The notes under the pieces: model-generated
Told to the model about the DNA's origin: nothing
The model's database searches: none
What the model saw: only the letters and a program-made list of their open reading frames with translations
Program-made: the position numbers and the translations under genes
Assembly: GCA_001704765.1 (NCBI GenBank)
Contig: MBFK01000177.1
Location: 62,001 to 126,000, forward strand
Source of the DNA: Sinorhizobium shofinae
Lineage (GTDB): Bacteria; Pseudomonadota; Alphaproteobacteria; Rhizobiales; Rhizobiaceae
DNA length: 64,000 bases
Direction: 5' to 3'
In this document: positions 18,299 to 26,401 of the stretch, piece after piece
Layout: each line of letters begins with the position of its first letter
Numbering within the stretch: position 1 is the first letter of the stretch

Positions 18299-19972
18299 TT
18301 AATCCTGCGCCGGCATGACGTCGGAAAGCCGCGCCGCATCTTCGACGATCCAGGTTTCGAGCGTCGCTTGCCGGCCGCGCAGACTTATATCCATTCGCCT
18401 GTAGCCTTCGATGCTGAAACCGGCGCGTTCGACGAGTTCGACCGACACGGCAAGCTCGGCATCGTGTTCCTTGGCCAAGCCCTCCAGCCGGCTGGCGGTG
18501 TTGATCGTGTCACCGACGGCCGTCAGCGAGGTCGCCTGACCGTAGCCCATCTCGCCGACGATGGCGGGTCCCGCATGCAGGCCGATTGCGAGCCTCAGAG
18601 GCTGCTCAAGCTCGCCCTCGAATGTCTGGTTGAGCGTGCGAATGCCCGCCGATAGCCGAACCGCCGCGGCAAGCGCCTGGCGACACGCTTCGGGAAGAGT
18701 CGTCTTCAGCCCGAAGATCGCCAGCGCGCCGTCGCCGATGAACTTGTCGATGACGCCGCCGGAGCCCTCCACCGCCTCGCCGATCATTTCAAAGTAGCGG
18801 TTGAGCAGGAACACCGTGTCGTAGGGCAGCTTGTGCTCGGCTATGCGGGTGAAATCGCGCAGGTCGCAGAAGAGCACAGCCACCCGCCGCTCGCGCCCGC
18901 CGCCGTTCTGCCGGGCAAGCTGCGTCTTTATGCCGAGGCTGTCGGTATCGAGAATGGGTACGACGGTGACATTGTGGGTGGGCCGGAACTGGCAGGCCAG
19001 ACGAACATTGTCGGGAGCGCCGATTCGGCTGAGGGTCGCCAGTTCGGCTGCCTCCGGCGCCGGCTGGCCCTCGAGACCCTGGATGACGCGCACCCGGCAG
19101 GTCGAGCAACGGCCGCGGCCACCGCAGACCGAGACATGGGGGATCCCGGCGGCGCGGCTTGCCTCGAGCACGCTGAAACCGAGGTTCACCGCCGCCATTC
19201 GCCCGTCCGGGTAGCGCACGCGGATGCGGCCACGCGCGGGCAGGGCGCGCAGCACCAAAGTCCCGCCGATCAGGCCAGCAAAGCTCGCATAGAAGGCGAG
19301 CCGGATGTTCTCGAGCCGGGCCGGGTCGCGGCGCGGTTGCTCGCTGACATAGGCCCTGTCGCCGTAGCCGCCATGTTCCGCATAGTCGCGGGCAAGAGAA
19401 CGGGCGCCGTTGACGAAGCCAAGCAGCGCGAAGATGGGCACGAGCAGGGCAACGGTATAGAGCAGGATCTCATAGCGCGGAAACCAGTCTCGGCCGCGCA
19501 TCCAGAACCAGGCGCCGAGGCAGGCGTGGCTCCATACGAACAGCAACGCGATCGTCTGGCGGGTCGCGCCGATTGAACTCGACCAGAGCGCGCGCAGAAT
19601 GCCGGGATAGTCGGCATTGACCCCGGTCAGGAGCGGCTCCACCCGGGCGGCGATTACATGGGGTATCAGCAGGAAGGGCAGGCTCAGACCGAAGATGATC
19701 TTCAGGGCCTCTCCGACCGGCATCCGGAGCGTTTGGCGGCGATAGAGACTGTCGAGCGCCATCAGGAAGTGCAGGAGCAGGGCGCCGTAAAGCAGGATGG
19801 TTCCGGGTACGCTCTGCCAGACAAGAGTGAAGGCTCGCCGACCGGTTTCCATCGCTCCGATGGAGATCAGGCCAAGCGAATGATTGAAGAAATGCAAGAG
19901 TACGAAGGTGCCGAGCACCGCCCCGGAGATCAGGTGCGTTTTCTTTCGTGTATTGGCGGAAATGATCGTCAA
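18299..19972 (-). CDS. cyaC: Redox-type adenylate cyclase with membrane haem anchor and 2Fe-2S domain
   Basis: A 557-residue three-part protein. Residues 1 to about 240 form a membrane domain with several histidines in helices (FVLLHFFNHSLG, LLLHFLMALDS, WSHACLGAWF), resembling succinate-dehydrogenase-type di-haem b anchors. A plant-type 2Fe-2S ferredoxin domain follows (CGGRGRCSTC and LACQ). The C-terminal third is a class III nucleotide cyclase (AVLFCDLRDFTRIAEH, DKFIGDGALAIFG, TAVGDTINTASRLE). It matches the architecture of S. meliloti CyaC, reported as a quinone-responsive redox-regulated adenylate cyclase. The start is TTG at 19972; no ATG fits the N-terminal helix. Convergent with rutR. 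Confidence 0.9.
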   Translation of the reverse strand: MTIISANTRKKTHLISGAVLGTFVLLHFFNHSLGLISIGAMETGRRAFTLVWQSVPGTILLYGALLLHFLMALDSLYRRQTLRMPVGEALKIIFGLSLPFLLIPHVIAARVEPLLTGVNADYPGILRALWSSSIGATRQTIALLFVWSHACLGAWFWMRGRDWFPRYEILLYTVALLVPIFALLGFVNGARSLARDYAEHGGYGDRAYVSEQPRRDPARLENIRLAFYASFAGLIGGTLVLRALPARGRIRVRYPDGRMAAVNLGFSVLEASRAAGIPHVSVCGGRGRCSTCRVRVIQGLEGQPAPEAAELATLSRIGAPDNVRLACQFRPTHNVTVVPILDTDSLGIKTQLARQNGGGRERRVAVLFCDLRDFTRIAEHKLPYDTVFLLNRYFEMIGEAVEGSGGVIDKFIGDGALAIFGLKTTLPEACRQALAAAVRLSAGIRTLNQTFEGELEQPLRLAIGLHAGPAIVGEMGYGQATSLTAVGDTINTASRLEGLAKEHDAELAVSVELVERAGFSIEGYRRMDISLRGRQATLETWIVEDAARLSDVMPAQD

Positions 19973-20063
19973 GCAATCTGCCCGGTCTGCCGGCGCCCGC
20001 CGGCCGCTTCTGATTCTTTCCCCTTATTGACCAGATCGTCCGGACGGACAACTTACCTTTTCT

Positions 20064-20106
20064 ACACAAACTGTTTCGTTTTTGTGTTCGCCCCTCAATA
20101 TTGAGG
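20064..20106. promoter_or_regulatory. Two inverted repeats upstream of cyaC
   Basis: Two perfect inverted repeats lie together between the LysR gene and cyaC: acacaaa/tttgtgt (about 20064-20087) and the 14-bp palindrome CCTCAATATTGAGG (20093-20106). The first could form an RNA hairpin; the second could be a protein site. They lie 92-135 bp upstream of cyaC. No function can be assigned. Confidence 0.3.
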
Positions 20107-20182
20107 AATAACACAGAGGTTTGAATGCGTTACGGCCGTCTCTTGCAAGACGGCGCGCGTGGGCGGCATGCCTTGGGATCCT

Positions 20183-21082
20183 CTACTCCATGATGCGGGG
20201 CAGTCCTGTGGCGAGCGTGTCGATCGCCAGGCGCAATTTTGGCAGTGGCAGCCGCGTTCGCGGCCATACGGCATGGACCTTGAAAACGAGACCTGGCCGA
20301 TCGGTCAGCACGCGTACGAGTTCGCCGCGTTGCACGCGTTCGCGCACCAGCCAGCATGGCAGCCAGGCAAGGCCGAGACCATCGGCGGCTGCATCGGCGA
20401 TTGCCGCGAGGTCGTCGAGCCGCAGCCGGGTTTTCGGCAAAATGGTCTCGCTGGTCCTGCCTTCAGCAGGAAAGGACCATGGCCGCTGTTGGCCGCCGCG
20501 GCAGTAGACCACGGCATTGTGAGCCGCGAGCTCAGCCACGGTTTGCGGCGCGCCGCGCGCCGCAAGATAGGCGGGAGAGGCGCAGACTGTCATGCGTTGT
20601 TCGGCGACAGCGCGCGTCATCAGCCCCGAATCGCTGCCCAATGAACCGTTGCGGATGGCGAGATCGAAGCCTTCGTCGAGGAGATCGACGACGCGATCGT
20701 TGAAGGACAGATCGAACTCGAGATGTGGGTGCCCGCGCAACAGGTCGCGAAAGAGCGGCGCCACGCATTGCCGGCCAAACAGAACCGGCATGGAGATCCG
20801 CAACCGGCCACGAATTTCCTGCCTGCCGGATTCGAGAAGGGCCTCGGCTGTTCGGATCTCGCCGAGCGCCTTCTGGCAGCTCTCATAAAAGAGCTGGCCC
20901 TCTTCGGTCAGGCTCTGCGCCCGCGTGGTGCGATGGAAGAGACGGACGCCTAGCCGCTGCTCGAGTCGGGCGATCGCTTTGCCGACGGCGGAGCGCGAAA
21001 GGTTCAGCCGCTCGGCCGCGGCGGAGAAGCCGCCGGCCTCCGCCGCCTCGACAAACACCGAGATGCCATTCAGGTGCTCCAT
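20183..21082 (-). CDS. LysR-family transcriptional regulator
   Basis: A 299-residue LysR-type regulator with the N-terminal winged helix (GGFSAAAERLNLSRSAVGKAIARLE, read in two parts) and a C-terminal effector-binding domain (about residues 90-295, with GRLRISMPVLFGRQ and DLAIRNG). Divergently transcribed from the NAD(P)-dependent oxidoreductase at 21189, which it most likely controls; a T-N11-A palindrome lies between them. Effector unknown. Confidence 0.92.
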   Translation of the reverse strand: MEHLNGISVFVEAAEAGGFSAAAERLNLSRSAVGKAIARLEQRLGVRLFHRTTRAQSLTEEGQLFYESCQKALGEIRTAEALLESGRQEIRGRLRISMPVLFGRQCVAPLFRDLLRGHPHLEFDLSFNDRVVDLLDEGFDLAIRNGSLGSDSGLMTRAVAEQRMTVCASPAYLAARGAPQTVAELAAHNAVVYCRGGQQRPWSFPAEGRTSETILPKTRLRLDDLAAIADAAADGLGLAWLPCWLVRERVQRGELVRVLTDRPGLVFKVHAVWPRTRLPLPKLRLAIDTLATGLPRIME

Positions 21083-21121
21083 CGAATTGTATCCACTCTG
21101 GAACCAATGATGGGAAATCTT

Positions 21122-21136
21122 ATCGCAACTGGCGAT
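21122..21136. promoter_or_regulatory. LysR-type T-N11-A palindrome
   Basis: ATCGCAACTGGCGAT is a dyad with 5-bp perfect arms that contains the LysR T-N11-A core. It lies 40 bp from the LysR start and 52 bp from the oxidoreductase start. An outer pair, ggaacca/tggttc, flanks it. Confidence 0.45.
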
Positions 21137-21188
21137 CTTGGTTCAACACTATGCTTGTCCAAACCACAGTAAACCGAAAGGAACGAGC

Positions 21189-22211
21189 ATGTCGAAATGG
21201 ATGCAGGAATGGAGCACGGAAGCGATCGGCCCGCACAACCTGAAGATCGTGGAGCGCAGGGTGCCGGAAATCGGGGAGCTTGAAGTGCTCGTCCGCACGA
21301 CGGCGGTGTCGCTCAATTATCGCGATAAGCTGGTGCTCGAAACCGGCATGGGCCTGGATCTCACTTTCCCTTTCGTTCCGACCTCGGACATGAGCGGTGT
21401 CGTCGAAGCGGTCGGCAAGGGCGTGACTCGTTTTAGGCCCGGCGACCGCGTGATCTCGACTTTCGCGCCCGGTTGGCTCGATGGTTTGCGGCCGGGAAGC
21501 GGCAGGATACCTGCCTACGCCACGCTCGGCGGCGTGCATCCGGGTGTCCTATCGGAATATGTCGCCTTTCCGGAAGACTGGTTCGTCGTCGCGCCGCAAA
21601 GCCTTGACGCTGCAGAGGCGAGCACCCTGCCTTGCGCCGGCCTCACTGCTTGGTTCGCGCTGATCGAGAAGGGTCATCTGAAGCCCGGCGATCGCGTCGT
21701 CGTCCAGGGCACCGGCGGCGTCTCCCTTCTTGGCCTGCAGATCGCCAAGGCCGTCGGCGCCGAGGTGATCGTGACCTCGAGCAGTCCGCAAAAGCTCGAG
21801 AAGGCGCTCGCGCTTGGCGCTGACCACGGCATCAACCGCCTGAGCGAAGATTGGGTGGAACGCGTCTATGCGCTTACCGACGACCACGGCGCCGACCACA
21901 TCCTAGAGATCGCCGGCGGCGCTGGCCTCGGCCAGTCCTTGAAGGCGGTCGCGCCGGACGGACGTATCTCGGTAATCGGCGTGCTCGAAGGCTTCGAGGT
22001 TTCCGGCCAGGTTGCGCCGTTGCTTCTGAAATCGCCGGTGCTGCAGGGCATCAGCGTCGGGCACCGCCGGGCGCTCGAAGACCTGGTCGGTGCTGTCGAT
22101 CGCTTGCGCCTGAAGCCAGTCATCGACAAGCGCTACAAGTTCACCGAGTTGCGTGAGGCTCTCTCGCATCTCGATCGCGGTCCTTTCGGCAAGGTGGTGA
22201 TAGAGTTCTGA
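21189..22211 (+). CDS. Medium-chain NAD(P)-dependent oxidoreductase (zinc-less, quinone oxidoreductase-like)
   Basis: A 340-residue MDR-superfamily enzyme. The catalytic domain starts with LNYRDKLVLETGMG, where zinc-type enzymes have a cysteine, so it is of the zinc-independent quinone oxidoreductase-like branch. The Rossmann fold motif GTGGVSLLGLQIAKAVGAEV follows GDRVVVQ. It ends with GPFGKVVIEF, as usual for the family. Ribosome site AAAGGAACG precedes the ATG at 21189. Divergent from a LysR regulator and convergent with preA. Substrate not predictable. Confidence 0.9.
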   Translation: MSKWMQEWSTEAIGPHNLKIVERRVPEIGELEVLVRTTAVSLNYRDKLVLETGMGLDLTFPFVPTSDMSGVVEAVGKGVTRFRPGDRVISTFAPGWLDGLRPGSGRIPAYATLGGVHPGVLSEYVAFPEDWFVVAPQSLDAAEASTLPCAGLTAWFALIEKGHLKPGDRVVVQGTGGVSLLGLQIAKAVGAEVIVTSSSPQKLEKALALGADHGINRLSEDWVERVYALTDDHGADHILEIAGGAGLGQSLKAVAPDGRISVIGVLEGFEVSGQVAPLLLKSPVLQGISVGHRRALEDLVGAVDRLRLKPVIDKRYKFTELREALSHLDRGPFGKVVIEF

Positions 22212-22235
22212 CGGCTACAGGTCGCCGTGGCACTT

Positions 22236-22290
22236 TGAATTGCTGCATAATTTTATCCTTAGATCGAAGACACGATCTAAGTTATGCAGA
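22236..22290. repeat. Rhizobial intergenic palindromic element
   Basis: An imperfect palindrome running from tttgaattgctgcataa through cttagatcg (paired with cgatctaag) to ttatgcagaag. The opening tttgaattgctgcata is repeated at 37342-37357 in this window, and the same motif is remembered from many intergenic regions of Sinorhizobium genomes. It lies in the 137-bp gap between two convergent genes. Confidence 0.45.
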
Positions 22291-22301
22291 AGCAAATGCA
22301 G

Positions 22302-22328
22302 AAGGCCGCCGATGTCCCCGGCGGCCTT
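22302..22328. terminator. Bidirectional hairpin terminator between convergent genes
   Basis: A perfect 9-bp stem aaggccgcc/ggcggcctt with a 9-base loop lies between the stops of the oxidoreductase (plus strand) and preA (minus strand). Flanking T-runs are weak (tgttgttct on one side, ctgcatttgc on the other). Confidence 0.6.
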
Positions 22329-22348
22329 GTTGTTCTGTCGACCCGCCC

Positions 22349-23662
22349 TCACTCGGCCGCCTGGCGAGCCATCGGATTATTCGGATGCGTCGTCCAGTTG
22401 GCGTAGTTCGGATCGACCGGCTTGCCGGTGCGCTTGTCGAGCGTGCCGGCGGCGAGCGGCTCCATCGTGATGCAGTTCTCCACGGGACAGACATTGACGC
22501 ACAGGTTGCAGCCGATGCATTCCTCCTCAATCACCTCGAAATGGCGCACGCCATTGACGAACTGAGTGATTGCCTGATGCGAGGTGTCCTCGCAGGCGAT
22601 GTGACAGCGGCCGCACTTGATGCAGGCGTCCTGATCGATCTTCGCCTTGGCGACGTAGTTGAGGTTGAGGTACTGCCAATCGGTGACGTTCGGCACGGCG
22701 CGGCCGCAGATGTCGTCTAGCGTCCTGTGACCCTTGGCGTCCATCCAGTCCGAAAGGCCGGTGATCATTTCCTGAACGATCTTGAAGCCGTAGGTCATCG
22801 CTGCCGTGCAGACCTGCACGTTGCCGGCGCCGAGCGCCAGGAATTCGGCCGCATCGCGCCAGGTGGTGATGCCGCCGATGCCGGAGATCGGTAGGCCATA
22901 GGTCTCCGGATCGCGAGCGATCTCGGCGACCATGTTGAGCGCGATCGGCTTCACCGCCGGGCCGCAATAGCCGCCGTGGCTGCCCCGGCCGTCGATCGAG
23001 GGCTCCGGCGAGAACGTATCGAGATTGACCGAGGTGATCGAGTTGATCGTGTTGATCAGCGACACCGCATCGGTGCCGCCGGCCTTGGCGGCACGCGCCG
23101 GCTTGCGGATATCGGTGATGTTCGGGGTCAGCTTGGTGATCACCGGCATGCGCGTGTACTGTTTGCACCAACGCACCACCATCTCGATATATTCGGGCAC
23201 CTGACCGACCGCGGAACCCATGCCGCGCTCGGACATGCCGTGCGGACAGCCGAAGTTGAGCTCGATGCCGTCAGCCCCGGTTTCCTCGACGAGCGGCAGG
23301 ATCGCCTTCCAGGCGTTTTCCTCGCAAGGGACCATGATCGAGGCGATCAGCGCCCGGTCCGGCCAGTTCATCTTTACCTGCTTCATCTCGCGCAGGTTCA
23401 CATAAAGATCGCGGTCGGTGATGAGCTCGATATTGTTCAAGCCGAGCAGGCGTCGGTCGGCGCCCCAGATCGCGCCATAGCGCGGGCCGTTCACATTGAC
23501 GACCGGCGGTCCTTCCTCGCCGAGCGTTTTCCAGACGACGCCGCCCCAGCCCGCCTTGAAGGCGCGCTCGACGTTATAGGCCTTGTCCGTCGGCGGCGCC
23601 GAGGCGAGCCAGAACGGGTTCGGGGATTTGATGCCGACAAAATTGTTGCGAAGATCAGCCAT
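22349..23662 (-). CDS. preA: NAD-dependent dihydropyrimidine dehydrogenase, catalytic subunit PreA
   Basis: A 437-residue subunit that reduces uracil or thymine to the 5,6-dihydro form, the first step of reductive pyrimidine breakdown. The N-terminal dihydroorotate-dehydrogenase-like FMN barrel includes GIELNFGCPHGMSERGMG with the catalytic-loop cysteine in NFGCPHGM, and GYCGPAVKPIALNMV. The C-terminus has two 4Fe-4S motifs, CIKCGRCHIAC and CIGCNLCVNVCP. It starts at 23662 after GAGGACGAG and follows preT by 31 bp. Confidence 0.96.
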   Translation of the reverse strand: MADLRNNFVGIKSPNPFWLASAPPTDKAYNVERAFKAGWGGVVWKTLGEEGPPVVNVNGPRYGAIWGADRRLLGLNNIELITDRDLYVNLREMKQVKMNWPDRALIASIMVPCEENAWKAILPLVEETGADGIELNFGCPHGMSERGMGSAVGQVPEYIEMVVRWCKQYTRMPVITKLTPNITDIRKPARAAKAGGTDAVSLINTINSITSVNLDTFSPEPSIDGRGSHGGYCGPAVKPIALNMVAEIARDPETYGLPISGIGGITTWRDAAEFLALGAGNVQVCTAAMTYGFKIVQEMITGLSDWMDAKGHRTLDDICGRAVPNVTDWQYLNLNYVAKAKIDQDACIKCGRCHIACEDTSHQAITQFVNGVRHFEVIEEECIGCNLCVNVCPVENCITMEPLAAGTLDKRTGKPVDPNYANWTTHPNNPMARQAAE

Positions 23663-23693
23663 TGTTCTCGTCCTCTCGATCCTGTTCTGCTTT

Positions 23694-25055
23694 TCAAGCA
23701 ACGGCGCTCGCCAGCGGGGCGTCCGCGGCGAAAGCCTGGTTGATCGATTCGGCGGAATCGCGTCCCATCGCGACGGCGGAAACCGTCAGGTCCTCTCCGC
23801 CGAGCACGCAGTCGCCGCCCGCCCAAACCTTGGCGAGCGAGGTGCGGCCTTCTGCATCGACGACGATGCGGCCGCTCTCCATCTGCAAGGCACCGAGGCC
23901 GGACGCTTGGAAAGTCTGGCCGATCGCCTTGAAGATCTGCTCTGCGGCAATAATACCCGTTTCCCCGGTCGTCGTCAGCTTGCCGTCTTGAAGGGTGGTG
24001 TATTCGAGCTCGATGCCGGCGACCTTGCCGTCCTTCACGGCAATGCGCTTCGGCTGCAGCCAGTGGCGGATGGTGACGCCCTTCGATGCCGCCAGATCCT
24101 GCTCGAATTCGGAGGCGTTCATGTGCTCCTTGCCGCGGCGATAGCAGATCGTCACTTCCTCGGCGCCGAGCAGCTTCGCCTGCACGGCGGCGTCGATCGC
24201 CGTCATGCCGCCGCCGAGCACCACGACCCTCCGGCCGACCGGAATGTCGACCTTGGTTTTCGACTGGCGTAGCGCGGCGATGAAGTCGACGGCGTCCTCG
24301 ACGCCTTCGGCATTCTCGCCCTCGATCCGAAGCGCATTGACGCCGGCAAGGCCGAGGCCGAGGAAGACGGCATCATATTGCTCGGTAAGGTCGGCGAGCG
24401 AGAAATCGCGCCCGAGGGCCTGGCCGTGGCGCACCTCGATGCCGCCGACCGAGAGAACGTATTCGACCTCTTTCTGGGCGAAATCGTCCAAGGTCTTGTA
24501 GGCGGCGATGCCGTATTCGTTGAGACCGCCGGATTTCTCGCGCGCGTCGTAGACGACAACGTCATGGCCCTTGACGGCCAGCCGGTGGGCGCAGGCAAGG
24601 CCCGCCGGCCCCGCACCGACGACGGCGATCCTGCGACCCGAGGCGGCGGCGCGCGTATAGAACTGCTTGTTCTCTTTCATCGCGACGTCGGTCGAGTAGC
24701 GCTGCAGACGGCCGATCTCGACCGGCCTTTCCTCCGCCGTGTTGCGCACGCAGGCCTGCTCGCAGAGCGTTTCGGTGGGACAGACGCGGGCGCACATGCC
24801 GCCCAGGATATTCTGGTCGAAGATGGTCTTGGCCGAGCCGATCGGATTACCCGTCGCGATCTGCCGAATGAACAGCGGGATATCGATGGAGGTGGGACAG
24901 GCCGTCATGCACGGCGCGTCATGACAGAAATAACAGCGGTCCGCCGCGACCAGCGCTTCGTGCTTGTCGAGCGGCGGATGAAGGTCGGAGAAATTGGCTT
25001 CGTACTCTGCGAGCGGCAGCCGCCCGTGAAGAATCCCAGATTGCGTCGTTCCCAT
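23694..25055 (-). CDS. preT: NAD-dependent dihydropyrimidine dehydrogenase, flavin subunit PreT
   Basis: A 453-residue GltD-like subunit that passes electrons from NAD(P)H to PreA. The N-terminus has cysteine-rich iron-sulfur motifs (CYFCHDAPCMTACP and CARVCPTETLCEQACV), then two dinucleotide-binding folds (VVGAGPAGLACAHRLA and VVLGGGMTAIDAAVQA) and the C-terminal FAD motif VWAGGDCVLGGEDLTV. Start at 25055 after GGGAG; a 14-residue longer version is possible. A RutR-like operator lies 53 bp upstream. Divergent from smoC. Confidence 0.95.
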   Translation of the reverse strand: MGTTQSGILHGRLPLAEYEANFSDLHPPLDKHEALVAADRCYFCHDAPCMTACPTSIDIPLFIRQIATGNPIGSAKTIFDQNILGGMCARVCPTETLCEQACVRNTAEERPVEIGRLQRYSTDVAMKENKQFYTRAAASGRRIAVVGAGPAGLACAHRLAVKGHDVVVYDAREKSGGLNEYGIAAYKTLDDFAQKEVEYVLSVGGIEVRHGQALGRDFSLADLTEQYDAVFLGLGLAGVNALRIEGENAEGVEDAVDFIAALRQSKTKVDIPVGRRVVVLGGGMTAIDAAVQAKLLGAEEVTICYRRGKEHMNASEFEQDLAASKGVTIRHWLQPKRIAVKDGKVAGIELEYTTLQDGKLTTTGETGIIAAEQIFKAIGQTFQASGLGALQMESGRIVVDAEGRTSLAKVWAGGDCVLGGEDLTVSAVAMGRDSAESINQAFAADAPLASAVA

Positions 25056-25107
25056 TTTTGGCTCCCAATGTACTCTCAGGATAGGGAACGGTAACACGCT
25101 TTATTTT

Positions 25108-25124
25108 TTTATCAAACGGTAAAA
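25108..25124 (-). promoter_or_regulatory. RutR-like operator upstream of preT-preA
   Basis: Read on the minus strand, TTTTACCGTTTGATAAA agrees at 14 of 17 positions with the site TTTGACCGGTTGGTAAA found upstream of rutR/pydC in this window. It lies 53 bp before the preT start, in the expected promoter region. Confidence 0.5.
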
Positions 25125-25251
25125 TTTTGGTCGCGCTTTCCCTGAATTCCGAGTGCTGCGGGCGTTTTTCCCTGCAGCGCAGATTTGCGCTTTGTTTGAC
25201 AGTGCATGGCAAATAGTGGCAGCAAATCGACGGGAAGGAGAGTCGGTGGCG

Positions 25252-26205
25252 ATGGCGCGCAAGGCGGAAAGCAACAACAGGCTGGACGATGCCGCCCGGG
25301 CGGGCTGGCTATACTATGTGGCCGGCCGGACGCAGGACGAGATTGCGTCGATCATGGGGATATCGCGCCAGTCGGCACAGCGCCTCGTGTCGCTCGCCAT
25401 GGCCGAGCGGCTGATCAAGGTGCGGCTCGATCACCCGATCGCCGCCTGCCTCGAAGCCGCAGCGCGGCTCAAGGAGAAATACGACCTGCGGCACGTCGAT
25501 GTCGTGCCGAGCGATCCTGGATCGAGTTCGACGACCGTCGGGATTGCGGAGGCCGGGGCGGCAGAGATCGAGCGGTGGCTGAAATCGACCGACCCGGTCG
25601 TGCTTGCCATCGGCACCGGCCGCACGCTGAAGGCGACGATCGACCAGCTGCCTTCGATGGAGTGTCCGCAGCACCGCATCGTGTCTCTCACCGGCAATAT
25701 TCGGCTCGACGGTTCTGCGGCCTATTACAACGTCATCTTCAGCATGGCGGACACCATCAATGCGCGGCATTTTCCAATGCCCTTGCCGGTACTCGTCTCG
25801 TCGGCGGAGGAGCGTGAAGTGCTGCACAAACAGAGTCTCGTCAAAATGGCCCTGGAGCTCGGAGCGCAGGCCAATGCCGCCTTTGTCGGCGTGGGCGAGC
25901 TTGGGCCGGACGCGCCGCTTTGCGAGGACGGGTTTCTCGCACGGGAGGAGATGGCGCGACTGATGGCGGCGGGCGCTGCCGGCGAGATCTGCGGCTGGAT
26001 GTTCGACCACGACGGCGCATTGCTTACCGGCAGCATCAATGAGCGCGTCGCCTCCGTGCCGCTGCCGCCCCGCGATCGCGCCTCGGTGATCGGCATCGCC
26101 AAGGGCAAGCGCAAATACGAGGCGCTGCGCGCGGCCTTGAAGGGCCGGATCATCAACGGCCTGATCACCGACGAGACGACGGCCGAGTATCTGCTTGGCG
26201 CTTAG
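25252..26205 (+). CDS. smoC: SorC/DeoR-type sugar-binding regulator SmoC
   Basis: A 317-residue regulator with an N-terminal helix-turn-helix (AGRTQDEIASIMGISRQSAQR, read in two parts) and a C-terminal SorC-type sugar-binding domain (VLAIGTGRTLKATIDQL, GNIRLDGSAAYYNV). It precedes the polyol transporter operon and by position and family corresponds to SmoC of S. meliloti, the regulator of sorbitol/mannitol/dulcitol use. ATG at 25252 after GGAAGGAG; an in-frame GTG at 25246 is closer to the ribosome site and equally possible. Divergent from preT. Confidence 0.88.
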   Translation: MARKAESNNRLDDAARAGWLYYVAGRTQDEIASIMGISRQSAQRLVSLAMAERLIKVRLDHPIAACLEAAARLKEKYDLRHVDVVPSDPGSSSTTVGIAEAGAAEIERWLKSTDPVVLAIGTGRTLKATIDQLPSMECPQHRIVSLTGNIRLDGSAAYYNVIFSMADTINARHFPMPLPVLVSSAEEREVLHKQSLVKMALELGAQANAAFVGVGELGPDAPLCEDGFLAREEMARLMAAGAAGEICGWMFDHDGALLTGSINERVASVPLPPRDRASVIGIAKGKRKYEALRAALKGRIINGLITDETTAEYLLGA

Positions 26206-26326
26206 GCCGGCTTTAAGATCGCTCGATTCGCCGAAACGGCGGCCTCCACACAACCCTTCACTGTAGAAAATAGCTAGTCAATACAGGTGCTTAGAGCGCT
26301 CGCTGCGTCGCAGCGACGAATGCGCA

Positions 26327-26368
26327 TTGACATTTTTCGAGGAAAGGTGAGTAATTGCTCACGAGCAA
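26327..26368 (+). promoter_or_regulatory. smoE promoter and candidate SmoC operator
   Basis: TTGACA at 26327-26332 is followed after 17 bases by AGTAAT, a plausible sigma-70 promoter. Overlapping its downstream edge is the palindrome TTGCTC-AC-GAGCAA (26355-26368), with a further half-like copy (aatgctcaat) at about 26373-26382. These fit a regulator site controlling the polyol transporter operon. The rest of 26206-26326 shows nothing clear. Confidence 0.45.
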
Positions 26369-26401
26369 GGCAAATGCTCAATTTCTTCTGGGAGGAAGTC
26401 G

